Shown here: positions 21,784 through 29,743 of the stretch, one piece after another
Layout: every line of letters begins with the position of its first letter
Position numbering within the stretch: position 1 is the first letter of the stretch
Assembly (NCBI RefSeq): GCF_004216695.1
Contig: NZ_SGXC01000003.1
Span: forward strand, 620,001-684,000
DNA: 64,000 nt
Direction: 5' to 3'
Source of the DNA: Pigmentiphaga kullae
Lineage (GTDB): Bacteria > Pseudomonadota > Gammaproteobacteria > Burkholderiales > Burkholderiaceae_B
Notes under the pieces: generated by a model
Told to the model about the DNA's origin: nothing
The model's database searches: none
Seen by the model: the letters and a program-made list of their open reading frames with translations, nothing else
Made by a program: the position numbers and the translations under genes

Positions 21784-21814
21784 AGGGCGGCGTTTTGCCG
21801 CCCTTTGTTGTTTT
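21784..21814 (+). terminator. Intrinsic terminator between ftsH and folP
   Basis: AGGGCGGC (21784-21791) pairs with GCCGCCCT (21797-21804) around a GTTTT loop. TTGTTGTTTT follows. It lies after the repeat that follows ftsH and just before folP, so ftsH transcripts probably end here and folP may have reduced read-through. Confidence 0.7.
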
Positions 21815-21829
21815 ATGGCGTAAGCATGC

Positions 21830-22696
21830 ATGCAGGATTCCGTGCCAATTCATTCTGATACGCCGCCTCGGCTTCAGTGCGGTCGTTTTTCTCTTGAGTT
21901 TTCCCGGCCGCTGGTCATGGGGATCATCAACGTCACGCCGGATTCGTTTTCCGATGGAGGGAAGAATCTGGCGCTGGATGCGGGGATCGCGCATGCGCGG
22001 CAGTTGGTCGCGGAAGGGGCCGACATGCTGGATATCGGCGGCGAGTCGACGCGGCCGGGGGCGGCGCCGGTGGCGTTGGGGGACGAACTGGCCCGGTTGC
22101 TGCCGTTGATCGAGGCGCTGCGGGAGTGCGGGGTGCCGCTGTCGGTCGATACCTTCAAGCCGGCGGTGATGCGGGCGGTGCTGGACGCGGGCGCCGACAT
22201 GATCAACGACATCTACGGTTTCCGGCAGCCGGGCGCGATCGAGGCGGTGGCGCGAGGGGCGAGCGGCTTGTGCCTGATGCACATGCAGGGCGAGCCGCGC
22301 ACCATGCAGCAGGCGCCGGCCTACGGCGACGTGGTCGGCGAGGTGGCCGCTTTCCTGCGCGAGCATGCGCAGCGCCTGCTGGCGGCGGGGGTGGAGCGCG
22401 AGCGGATCTGCCTGGATCCGGGATTCGGCTTTGGCAAGACCACCGCCCACAATTACCAGCTCATGCGTAGTTTGCCCACTATCGGTGCGCTGGGATATCC
22501 GCTACTAATCGGGGTGTCCCGCAAGACCATGATCGGGGCGGTGACCGGCAAGCCCGTGGGGGAACGGGTGGCCGGCAGCGTCGCGGCGGCCCTGGCCGCG
22601 GTGGACCGGGGGGCGGCCATCGTCCGCGTCCACGACGTCGCGGCCACGGTGGACGCCCTGAAGGTCTGGCAAGCGGTACGGGCCTGGGACGAATGA
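21830..22696 (+). CDS. folP: Dihydropteroate synthase
   Basis: Condenses p-aminobenzoate with hydroxymethyl-dihydropterin pyrophosphate in folate synthesis; it is the sulfonamide target. The 288-residue TIM-barrel protein shows [25 protein letters not shown], the DPGFGFGKT loop and a C-terminal VRVHDV motif, all standard. It starts at the ATG at 21830. glmM follows 52 bases later on the same strand, the usual ftsH-folP-glmM order. Confidence 0.96.
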   Translation: MQDSVPIHSDTPPRLQCGRFSLEFSRPLVMGIINVTPDSFSDGGKNLALDAGIAHARQLVAEGADMLDIGGESTRPGAAPVALGDELARLLPLIEALRECGVPLSVDTFKPAVMRAVLDAGADMINDIYGFRQPGAIEAVARGASGLCLMHMQGEPRTMQQAPAYGDVVGEVAAFLREHAQRLLAAGVERERICLDPGFGFGKTTAHNYQLMRSLPTIGALGYPLLIGVSRKTMIGAVTGKPVGERVAGSVAAALAAVDRGAAIVRVHDVAATVDALKVWQAVRAWDE

Positions 22697-22748
22697 TGGC
22701 CGTGCGCTTTTCGCGCGGACAAGAACAACAAGCAGGGGGCCATCCACG

Positions 22749-24089
22749 ATGGTTGGACGACGCAAGTATTTCGGTACCGACGGCATTCGGGGCAAGGTCG
22801 GTTCAAAGGTCATCAACGCGGAATTCGCGCTGCGCCTGGGATATGCGGCGGGACGCGTCCTGACGGCGGAGCATCGCGACGGGGGGCGGCCGGTCGTCCT
22901 GATCGGGAAGGACACGCGCATCTCCGGCTACATGCTGGAATCGGCGCTCGAGGCGGGGCTGTCCGCGGCGGGCATCGACGTCCTCCTGGCCGGGCCCATG
23001 CCCACCCCGGCCATCGCCTACCTGACCCGGGCGCTGCGCCTGTCGGCCGGCATCGTGATCAGCGCTTCGCACAATCCCTATTTCGACAACGGCATCAAGT
23101 TCTTTTCGGCCACCGGCATGAAGCTGGCGGACGAGGTCGAACTGCGCATCGAGGCCGAACTGGGCGAGCCGGTCGGGTGCGTGTCGTCCGGCAAACTGGG
23201 CCGCGCCAAGCGCCTGACGGACGCGGCGGGCCGCTACATCGAGTTCTGCAAGAGCGGTTTCCCCAACGACCTCGACCTGGCCGACATGCGGCTGGTGATC
23301 GACGCCGCCCATGGCGCGGCCTACCACGTGGCGCCCGCGGTGTTCGAGGAACTGGGCGCCACCGTGAGCTGCATAGGCTGCGCGCCCAACGGGATGAACA
23401 TCAACGACGGCGTCGGCGCCACCCACCTGGACGCGCTGGCCGAGGCGGTGCAGGCGCAGAAGGCCGACCTGGGCATCGCGCTGGACGGCGATGCCGACCG
23501 CGTGCTGATGGTCGATGGCGACGGTAGGCGATACAACGGCGACGAGTTGCTGTATGCCATCGTGACGGATCGCCTGCTGGCCGGGCCGGTGGCGGGCGTG
23601 GTCGGTACGCAGATGACCAATCTTGCCTTCGAACACCGGATGCGCGACCTGGACGTGCCGTTCGCGCGGGCCGCCGTGGGCGACCGCTACGTGCTGGCGA
23701 TGCTGCGCAAGAAGGGCTGGCTGTACGGCGGCGAAAGTTCCGGCCATGTGTTGTGCCTGGATCGCCATACCACCGGGGACGGCACCATGGCCGCGCTCCA
23801 GGTGCTGGCGGCGATGCGCCGCCAGGGCAAGTCGCTGGCCGGGTTGCTGGAGCCGCTGCGGCTGTATCCTCAGAAGCTGGTCAACGTGCCGCTTGCGCCG
23901 GGCGTGGACTGGCACGGGCATGCCGGCCTGGCCCAGGCCAGGGAAGAGGTCGAACGGCGGCTGGATGGGCAGGGGCGGGTGCTGATCCGCGCCTCGGGCA
24001 CCGAGCCCAAGCTGCGCCTGATGGTCGAGGCGGCCGACGAAGCGCTGGTCGACGACTGCCTGGCCCTCCTGTCCGCCAGCCTGGCCTAG
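22749..24089 (+). CDS. glmM: Phosphoglucosamine mutase
   Basis: Converts glucosamine-6-phosphate to glucosamine-1-phosphate for UDP-GlcNAc and so for peptidoglycan and lipopolysaccharide. The 446-residue protein starts [18 protein letters not shown]. It has the active-site serine in [14 protein letters not shown], the magnesium loop DGDADR, the GESSGH sugar-binding motif and the phosphate-binding [12 protein letters not shown] near the C-terminus. Length and motifs are complete, so it should be active. Confidence 0.97.
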   Translation: MVGRRKYFGTDGIRGKVGSKVINAEFALRLGYAAGRVLTAEHRDGGRPVVLIGKDTRISGYMLESALEAGLSAAGIDVLLAGPMPTPAIAYLTRALRLSAGIVISASHNPYFDNGIKFFSATGMKLADEVELRIEAELGEPVGCVSSGKLGRAKRLTDAAGRYIEFCKSGFPNDLDLADMRLVIDAAHGAAYHVAPAVFEELGATVSCIGCAPNGMNINDGVGATHLDALAEAVQAQKADLGIALDGDADRVLMVDGDGRRYNGDELLYAIVTDRLLAGPVAGVVGTQMTNLAFEHRMRDLDVPFARAAVGDRYVLAMLRKKGWLYGGESSGHVLCLDRHTTGDGTMAALQVLAAMRRQGKSLAGLLEPLRLYPQKLVNVPLAPGVDWHGHAGLAQAREEVERRLDGQGRVLIRASGTEPKLRLMVEAADEALVDDCLALLSASLA

Positions 24090-24156
24090 CTTCGGCGGCG
24101 CCGCGACCCTGTCAAGCCCCAGTCATGCCCCGCGGGCACAATCGGGAACTTCGATT

Positions 24157-24630
24157 ATGACCATGCAAGCATCGTCCATGAACCTGATTCTCTGGCGCCA
24201 CGCCGAGGCCGAGGACGGCCCGAACGACCTGCAGCGCGCCCTGACGCGGCGCGGGCACAAGCAGGCCGAGGCCGTCGCCGCGTGGCTCCGGGCCCATGCT
24301 CCGTCCGACCTGATGGTCATGGCCAGCCCCGCGGTGCGCACGCGCCAGACCGCCGATGCGCTGGGCTGCGACTACACCGTCGTGCCCGAATTGGCACCCG
24401 AGGCCTCGCCGGCCCATGTACTGGCCGCCACCGGCTGGCCCCTGTCGCCGCGCTCGGTCCTGGTCGTGGGCCACCAGCCCACGCTGGGCCGCGTGGCCAG
24501 CACCCTGCTGGCCGGCGACGACCTGCCCTGGAGCCTGAAGAAGGGCGGCCTGTGGTGGCTGGCCCGCCGCCAGCGCGACGAAGACTTCCAGGTCGTGATC
24601 CGCGCCGTCATCAATCCCGAGTTTGTCTAG
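24157..24630 (+). CDS. sixA: SixA-like phosphohistidine phosphatase
   Basis: A 157-residue histidine phosphatase of the SixA branch. In E. coli SixA dephosphorylates phosphohistidine signalling proteins. The N-terminal LILWRHAEAEDG has the catalytic Arg-His pair, RTRQTADAL holds the second phosphate-binding arginine, and VVGHQPTL carries the second histidine. The first ATG (24157) is used; MNLILWRHAEA at 24178 is an equally plausible start because family members commonly begin there. A repeat cluster starts directly after the stop. Confidence 0.88.
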   Translation: MTMQASSMNLILWRHAEAEDGPNDLQRALTRRGHKQAEAVAAWLRAHAPSDLMVMASPAVRTRQTADALGCDYTVVPELAPEASPAHVLAATGWPLSPRSVLVVGHQPTLGRVASTLLAGDDLPWSLKKGGLWWLARRQRDEDFQVVIRAVINPEFV

Positions 24631-24633
24631 GGG

Positions 24634-24718
24634 GAAGCCCACCCCCTACGCCCTTCGGGCGCCCCCTCGAGGGGGCGAAACCCGCGGACCGGCAAAGCCG
24701 GATCCGCGGTTTCCTGGG
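24634..24718 (+). repeat. Structured intergenic repeat, copy 3
   Basis: Follows the sixA stop. A complete unit of the family: GAAGCCCACCCCC lead, hairpin CGCCCTTCGGGCG, palindrome CCCCCTCGAGGGGG, and a long stem whose outer arms are GAAACC and GGTTTC around GCGGACCGGC / GCCGGATCCGC, then CCTGGG. It forms the left part of a 320-base palindrome-rich block before olsB. Confidence 0.8.
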
Positions 24719-24748
24719 TCTAGGGGAAGTATCTTGGACTGAAGCAAG

Positions 24749-24779
24749 GGTGCTACCGCTGGCAGCCAGCGATAGCACC
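24749..24779. repeat. Long near-perfect hairpin between repeat copies
   Basis: GGTGCTA and CGCTGG (24749-24762, with one unpaired C between them) pair with CCAGCG and TAGCACC (24766-24779, with one A between them) around a three-base loop. That gives 13 pairs and one mismatch. It sits between the forward copy 3 and the inverted copies 4 and 5. It is not followed by a T-run. Confidence 0.6.
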
Positions 24780-24808
24780 GGTGCCGCCCCCAAGAAGCAG
24801 GTACTAGG

Positions 24809-24897
24809 CCCAGGATGCGGTGGATCCGGCTCCGCCGGTCCACCCGCATCGCCCCCTTGAGGGGGAGCGGCCAAAGGCCGCTCGGGGGTGGGCTTCC
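24809..24897 (-). repeat. Structured intergenic repeat, copy 4 (inverted)
   Basis: A full unit in the opposite orientation to copy 3, from CCCAGG at 24809 to GGCTTCC at 24897. Read on the minus strand, its first hairpin is GAGCGGCC-TTT-GGCCGCTC, quite different from the TTCG hairpins but still paired. The outer arms of its long stem are GATGCGG and CCGCATC, as in copy 1. Confidence 0.8.
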
Positions 24898-24953
24898 CTG
24901 CCGGTCCGCCGGTTTCGCCCCCTGGGGGGCGCCCGAAGGGCGTAGGGGGGGGC
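24898..24953 (-). repeat. Structured intergenic repeat, copy 5 (inverted, partial)
   Basis: Abuts copy 4. It holds the TTCG hairpin, the C-run/G-run palindrome and the GCGGACCGGC half of the long stem, but lacks the second half and the CCTGGG end. It is the inverted complement of the first half of copy 3, so the two could also pair with each other over about 50 bases. Confidence 0.75.
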
Positions 24954-25007
24954 CTTTTCGTAAGCATGCGTTTCCGGCGGCCCACGGGTATTGTTTGATT
25001 CATGGTA

Positions 25008-25025
25008 CCGTCATTATTCTGTCAA
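25008..25025 (+). promoter_or_regulatory. Pho-box-like site upstream of olsB
   Basis: CCGTCAT (25008-25014) and CTGTCAA (25019-25025) are separated by TATT, the 11-base period of a PhoB tandem half-site pair. It lies 53 bases before the olsB start. This fits known phosphate control of ornithine-lipid synthesis in other bacteria, but binding is not shown here. Confidence 0.6.
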
Positions 25026-25078
25026 TGACGTGAAACGCTAAGCACCGACACTCGACTTACCTGTCAAGGAGTGTGCAT

Positions 25079-25882
25079 ATGCTCGAATTCACCCGCATCG
25101 AAGCGCGTCGCGGCCTGGCCGACGAACTTCAAGGCGGTGTCCAGACCCCCGGCCTGGTCGTGGGGTTGGCGCGTTCCTGGGAAGAAGTCCGGCAAGCCCA
25201 GCGCCTGCGTTACGAGGTGTTCACCGAAGACATGGGGGCCGTCTTCCCGACCGCCATCGACGGCATCGACGAGGACCGGTTCGACGCCTGGTGCGAACAT
25301 CTCATCGTGCGTGAACTGGATACCGGCCGGGTCGTGGGGACCTACCGCATCCTGGGGCCCGATCAGGCCCGCCACGCCGGCGGCTACTATTCCGAGTCCG
25401 AGTTCGACCTGTCCGGGCTGGGGGCCATCCGCAGCGAACTGGTCGAGTTCGGCCGTTCGTGCACCCATCGAGACTACCGCAGCGGCGCCGTCATCATGCT
25501 GCTGTGGTCGGGGCTGGCCGAGTTCCTGCGCCGTACCGGCAAACGCTATGTGTTCGGCTGCGCCAGCGTCAGCCTGCGCGACGACGGCGCGACCGCGGCG
25601 GGGGTGTACCGCTCGGTGGCGGCCGACATCGAGCAGGCCCGCGACCTGTGCGTGCAGCCGCTGCACCGGCTGCCCGTCGAGCGCCTGGACTGCAACCTGC
25701 CGACCCGCGTGCCGCCGCTCATCAAGGGCTACCTGAAAGTGGGCGCCCGCGTGTGCGGCGAGCCGGCCTGGGATGCCGATTTCAACACGGCCGACTTTCC
25801 CATGCTGCTGTCCATCGACGCGCTGGACGACCGCTACCGCCGGCATTTCGGGCTGGAATCCCAGGTCTCGAGGCGTTCGTGA
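25079..25882 (+). CDS. olsB: Ornithine N-alpha-acyltransferase OlsB (first step of ornithine lipid)
   Basis: A 267-residue GNAT-fold acyltransferase of the OlsB/hemolysin-acyltransferase family. It carries WEEVRQAQRLRYEVF near the N-terminus, GTYRILGP, and a GCASVSL core strand, the usual OlsB order. OlsB transfers a 3-hydroxyacyl chain from ACP to ornithine, giving lyso-ornithine lipid. The ATG at 25079 has AAGGAG seven bases upstream. A Pho-box-like site lies in its promoter region. No obvious olsA (second acylation) follows: the strand is occupied by a small Arg-rich frame and the convergent ppx. Confidence 0.85.
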   Translation: MLEFTRIEARRGLADELQGGVQTPGLVVGLARSWEEVRQAQRLRYEVFTEDMGAVFPTAIDGIDEDRFDAWCEHLIVRELDTGRVVGTYRILGPDQARHAGGYYSESEFDLSGLGAIRSELVEFGRSCTHRDYRSGAVIMLLWSGLAEFLRRTGKRYVFGCASVSLRDDGATAAGVYRSVAADIEQARDLCVQPLHRLPVERLDCNLPTRVPPLIKGYLKVGARVCGEPAWDADFNTADFPMLLSIDALDDRYRRHFGLESQVSRRS

Positions 25883-26070
25883 GGTCCGCGGCGTCGCCTG
25901 GCCGCCGCCTGGCGGCGGCATTCCCGCGCCCGTCGGGAACGCGGCGCAGGCGCTTGCGGTTGACGCGGCGGCTGCGCCGCACCGGGGTGAGGGTGCTGCG
26001 CCGGCTGACCCGGCGCCTGCGTTCAGAGCTCAAGCAGCTCGAACGTGAATCCCACCTTGCGCCATTCTGA
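25879..26070 (+). CDS. Candidate small Arg-rich ORF coupled to olsB
   Basis: A 63-residue frame starting GTG at 25879, whose GTGA overlaps the olsB stop. It encodes a very basic peptide with RRRRLRLTRRLRR and a mixed-charge end. The last 48 bases overlap the 3' end of ppx on the other strand. I recognise no family. High-GC DNA yields Arg-rich frames by chance, so this may not be a gene; the coupled start is the only positive sign. It could also be a decayed downstream gene. Confidence 0.25.
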   Translation: MRSAASPGRRLAAAFPRPSGTRRRRLRLTRRLRRTGVRVLRRLTRRLRSELKQLERESHLAPF

Positions 26071-27513
26071 TTCCTCGGCGCGCAGCGTGAAGTCGGTCAA
26101 CGGATGGGCGCTCATCCAGGCCGCGTCCGTCTTGACGATGACGGACGACCCCTTGACCGACACCTTGATGGGCGGCGCGGTGATGTCCTCGCGCCGCCGG
26201 TAGAGGATGGCCGCCAGGCGCAGGCACAGGATGGCGATCCACTGTTCGTGGTGGGTGACCAGGTGCTGGAGCTTGGCCAGCTTGCCCTGGTGGCCCAGCG
26301 CCAGGAGCGCGAGCAGCGCCTGGTCCTGGCGCGAGAAACCCGGCATGTCGGCGTGTTCCAGGATGTAGGCCGAGTGCCGGTGATAGGTGTTGTGGGCGAT
26401 GGACAGGCCGATCTCGTGCAGTTCGGCGGCCCAGCCCAGCACTCGGGTCAATTCCTGGTGTTCGTCGGCGGGGATGGGCACCAGCTGCTTGAACAGCTCC
26501 AGCGCCGTCTGCCGCACGCGCGCAGCCTGGGCGCGATCCACCTTGTAGCGGCTCATGAACTGGCGCACGGTGTCGTCGCGCTTGTCCAGCGAGGCGTCGC
26601 GGCCGGCCAGGTCGTACAGCACGCCCACGCGCAGCGCGCCGTCGGCCGTGCGCATCACTTCTATGTTGAGTTCGTCGAAGACCGCGCTCATGATGGCCAG
26701 CCCGCCCGGCAGCACCGAGGTACGGTCCGGCTTGATGCCCGCCAGTTGCGCGCGTTCGACGGTGCCGGCCTTGATCAGCCGGTCCTTGAGCTTGTCCATG
26801 CCGCGCCGGGTGATGCCGCCTTCCGAGAAGCCGGATTCGGTCAGGATCGCGCCCAGCGCCTTGCTCGTTCCCGACGAGCCGTAGGCTTCCTGCCATCCTG
26901 CCTTGCGATACTGCTTGGCGATGACCTCGATCTCGCGGCGGGCGGCCATTTCTGCCTGCTTCATCGTATGGGCGTCGACGATGCCGTCGGGAAAATAGGC
27001 GCGGCTGAAACTCACGCACCCCATGTACAGCGATTCCATCAGCTCGGGCTCGAAGCGCCGGCCGACGATGAACTCGGTCGAACCGCCGCCGATGTCCACC
27101 ACCAGCCGCTTGGCCGGCGAGGGCGGCAGCGAATGCGAGACGCCCGAGAAGATCAGGCGGGCCTCCTCGCGGCCGGCGATGACCTCGATGGGAAAGCCCA
27201 GGGCTTCTTCGGCCAGGGGCAGGAACTCGGCCACGTTGCGCGCCACGCGAAAGGTGTTGGTGGCCACCGCCCGCACGCGTTCCGGATGGAAGCTGCGCAG
27301 GCGTTCGCCGAAGCGGCGCAGCACCTGCAGGGCGAAATCGGTGGTCGAGGTGTCCAGCGTCTTGTCGGCCCGCAGGCCCGCCGCCAGCCGCACGGTTTCC
27401 TTGAGCCTGTCGACCGGGTAGATCTGGACGGTTCCGCCTTCGTCGACCACGCGGCCGATGACCAGACGGAAACTGTTGGAGCCAAGATCGACGGCGGCGA
27501 GCAATTGGTTCAT
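26023..27513 (-). CDS. ppx: Exopolyphosphatase / GppA family
   Basis: Releases phosphate processively from polyphosphate; members may also hydrolyse pppGpp. The 496-residue protein has the ASKHA ATPase-like fold: AAVDLGSNSFRLVIG (phosphate loop 1), ATNTFRVARN, VVDIGGGSTEF (phosphate loop 2) and GSSGTSKA. A C-terminal HD-like helical region contains ELHEIGLSIAHNTYHRHS. It starts at the ATG at 27513. It is divergent from ppk, and the 136-base gap between them carries a Pho-box-like site. Confidence 0.95.
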   Translation of the reverse strand: MNQLLAAVDLGSNSFRLVIGRVVDEGGTVQIYPVDRLKETVRLAAGLRADKTLDTSTTDFALQVLRRFGERLRSFHPERVRAVATNTFRVARNVAEFLPLAEEALGFPIEVIAGREEARLIFSGVSHSLPPSPAKRLVVDIGGGSTEFIVGRRFEPELMESLYMGCVSFSRAYFPDGIVDAHTMKQAEMAARREIEVIAKQYRKAGWQEAYGSSGTSKALGAILTESGFSEGGITRRGMDKLKDRLIKAGTVERAQLAGIKPDRTSVLPGGLAIMSAVFDELNIEVMRTADGALRVGVLYDLAGRDASLDKRDDTVRQFMSRYKVDRAQAARVRQTALELFKQLVPIPADEHQELTRVLGWAAELHEIGLSIAHNTYHRHSAYILEHADMPGFSRQDQALLALLALGHQGKLAKLQHLVTHHEQWIAILCLRLAAILYRRREDITAPPIKVSVKGSSVIVKTDAAWMSAHPLTDFTLRAEESEWRKVGFTFELLEL

Positions 27514-27574
27514 GGAATGGAAAGATGGGAGGCGAACTGCAAGAATAAGGCGCTTCGATGACAGAATGGTTGCA

Positions 27575-27603
27575 CTGTCATAAGGTAGTCATCATTTTGA
27601 CGC
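27575..27603 (+). promoter_or_regulatory. Pho-box-like tandem site between ppx and ppk
   Basis: Half-sites CTGTCAT (27575-27581), TAGTCAT (27586-27592) and a degenerate TTGACGC (27597-27603) are spaced by four bases, the 11-base PhoB period. In addition ATGACAG at 27558-27564 is the exact inverted half-site, facing ppx. The layout suggests PhoB control of ppk and perhaps of ppx. Confidence 0.6.
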
Positions 27604-27649
27604 AAAAATAACCCTCTCAGCTTCGTCCCTCCATTTTTGCGGATCCCCC

Positions 27650-29743
27650 ATGGTTGCCAGACTGCCTGCCAAAGACCTGTTCCTGAATCGCGAGCTTGCC
27701 TTGCTCAAGTTCAACGAACGGGTCCTGGCCCTGGCCGAGGACGACCGCACACCCTTGCTCGAGAGGCTGCGCTTCCTGTGCATCGTGGCCTCGAACCTGG
27801 ACGAATTCTTCGAGATCCGCGTGGCCAGCCTGCACGAGCAGGTGCGGCAGAATCCCGGCGCGCGCGGGCTGGACGGCCGCACCCCGGCCGAGGTCGTGCA
27901 GCGCGTGTCCGAGGCCGCGCATGCGCTGGTCGAACGCCAGTACGCCTTGCTGAACCGCGAGGTGCTGCCGCGCCTGCAGGCCGAGGGCATCGTGCTGCAC
28001 ATGGCGCAGAGCTGGACGCCGGCGCAGCGGGCGTGGGCGCACGAGGTGTTCCGGCTGGACGTCATGCCGCTGCTGACGCCCATCGGCCTCGATCCGGCGC
28101 ATCCATTCCCGCGCGTGTTCAACAAGAGCCTGAACTTCGCCGTCCAGCTGTCGGGCCGCGACGCCTTCGGCCGCAATGCCGCCATCGCCATCGTGCAGGC
28201 GCCCCGCGCCTTGCCGCGCCTGACCCAGATGCCTCCCGAGCTGTCCGGCCACCCGCACGGCTACGTCATGCTGACCTCGTTCATGCAGGCCTTCGTGGGC
28301 GACCTGTTCCCCGGCATGACGGTGGACGGCTGCTACCAGTGGCGCCTGACGCGCAACAGCGACCTGTTCGTCGACGACGAGGAAATCACCAACCTGCGCC
28401 AGGCCCTGCAAGGGGAACTGACCCAGCGGCACTTCGGCGACGGTGTCCGGCTGGAACTGGCCGACTCCAGTCCGCCGGAACTCGAGAGCTTCCTGCTCAA
28501 GGAGTTCTCGCTCACGCCGGCCGACGCCTACCGGGTGGACGGCCCGGTCAACCTGGCGCGGCTGATGCAGCTGGTGAACGGCATCAACCGGCCGGAACTG
28601 AAGTTCCCGCCGTTCCGGGCGGCGCTGCCGGCGCCGTTCGACCGCAGCAACCTGACGCCCGACGAACTCTTCAAGGCCATCGCCGCGCAGGACCGGCTGC
28701 TGCACCATCCCTACCAGTCGTTCCAGCCCGTCATCGATTTCCTGACCGCGGCGGCGGCCGACCCCAGCGTGGTCGCCATCAAGCAGACCATCTACCGCAC
28801 CGGCGAGGACTCCGAACTGATGCGCCTGCTGCTGGCGGCCGCGCGGTCGGGCAAGGAAGTGACCGTGGTGGTGGAGCTGATGGCCCGTTTCGACGAGCAG
28901 ACCAACATCAACTGGGCCGCGCGCCTGGAAGAAGTGGGCGCGCACGTGGTCTACGGCGTGGTGGGCCACAAGACCCACGCCAAGATGGCGCTGGTGCTGC
29001 GCCACGAACGCGGCCGCATCCGCCGCTACGGCCACCTGGGCACCGGCAACTACCACCCCAGCACGGCGCGCCTGTACACCGATTTCGGCCTGTTCACCGC
29101 CGACGCGCGCATGTGCGAGGACATGGAGCAGATCTTCTCGCAACTGACCGGACTGGGCGCGCGCCGCCATCTGAAATGCCTGCTGCAGGCGCCGTTCTCG
29201 CTGCACGAAACCATGGTGGCGCTGGTCCGCCGCGAGGCGCGCCACGCGCGCGCGGGCAAGCCGGCGCGGATCATGGCCAAGATGAATTCGCTGCTCGAGC
29301 CCTCGGTGATCGAGGAGCTGTACAAGGCCAGCCGCGCGGGCGTGCGCATCGACCTGGTGGTGCGCGGCGTATGCACCTTGCGCGCCGGGGTCCCGGGGCT
29401 GTCGGACAACATCACCGTGCGGTCCATCGTCGGCCGCTTCCTCGAGCACTCGCGAGTGTTCTATTTCCTGAACGGCGGCCAGGAGGTGGTCTACCTGGCC
29501 TCGGCCGACTGGATGGACCGGAACTTCTTCCGCCGCGTCGAAGTCGCTTTCCCCGTCTTCGATCCGGCCTTGAAGAAGCGGGTGATCGACGAATCCTTCA
29601 CCTTCGCCCTGCGCGACAACCAACTGGCCTGGCAGCAGCAGCCCTCGGGGGACTACGGGCGGGTGAAGTCGCGCCGCCGGCCGTTCAATCTCCATGCGCA
29701 CCTGATGAAGGCGCTGGGCGGTTCCGACGAAACCGCCGGCTAG
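27650..29743 (+). CDS. ppk1: Polyphosphate kinase 1
   Basis: Makes polyphosphate from ATP reversibly. The 697-residue protein shows the PPK1 N-terminal DLFLNRELALLKFNERVLALA, the FLCIVASNLDEFFEIR helix, and the two phospholipase-D-like domains with catalytic histidines in VVGHKTHAKMAL and VFYFLNGGQE. The C-terminal SADWMDRNFFRRVEVAFP is also typical. Its TAG stop shares the bases CTAG with the stop of the convergent permease gene. Confidence 0.97.
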   Translation: MVARLPAKDLFLNRELALLKFNERVLALAEDDRTPLLERLRFLCIVASNLDEFFEIRVASLHEQVRQNPGARGLDGRTPAEVVQRVSEAAHALVERQYALLNREVLPRLQAEGIVLHMAQSWTPAQRAWAHEVFRLDVMPLLTPIGLDPAHPFPRVFNKSLNFAVQLSGRDAFGRNAAIAIVQAPRALPRLTQMPPELSGHPHGYVMLTSFMQAFVGDLFPGMTVDGCYQWRLTRNSDLFVDDEEITNLRQALQGELTQRHFGDGVRLELADSSPPELESFLLKEFSLTPADAYRVDGPVNLARLMQLVNGINRPELKFPPFRAALPAPFDRSNLTPDELFKAIAAQDRLLHHPYQSFQPVIDFLTAAAADPSVVAIKQTIYRTGEDSELMRLLLAAARSGKEVTVVVELMARFDEQTNINWAARLEEVGAHVVYGVVGHKTHAKMALVLRHERGRIRRYGHLGTGNYHPSTARLYTDFGLFTADARMCEDMEQIFSQLTGLGARRHLKCLLQAPFSLHETMVALVRREARHARAGKPARIMAKMNSLLEPSVIEELYKASRAGVRIDLVVRGVCTLRAGVPGLSDNITVRSIVGRFLEHSRVFYFLNGGQEVVYLASADWMDRNFFRRVEVAFPVFDPALKKRVIDESFTFALRDNQLAWQQQPSGDYGRVKSRRRPFNLHAHLMKALGGSDETAG

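Noticed and set aside
25903-25945. Terminator after olsB in the GC palindrome around 25910
   Set aside because: GCCGCC/GGCGGC pairing exists but no T-run follows, so it is not a convincing intrinsic terminator.
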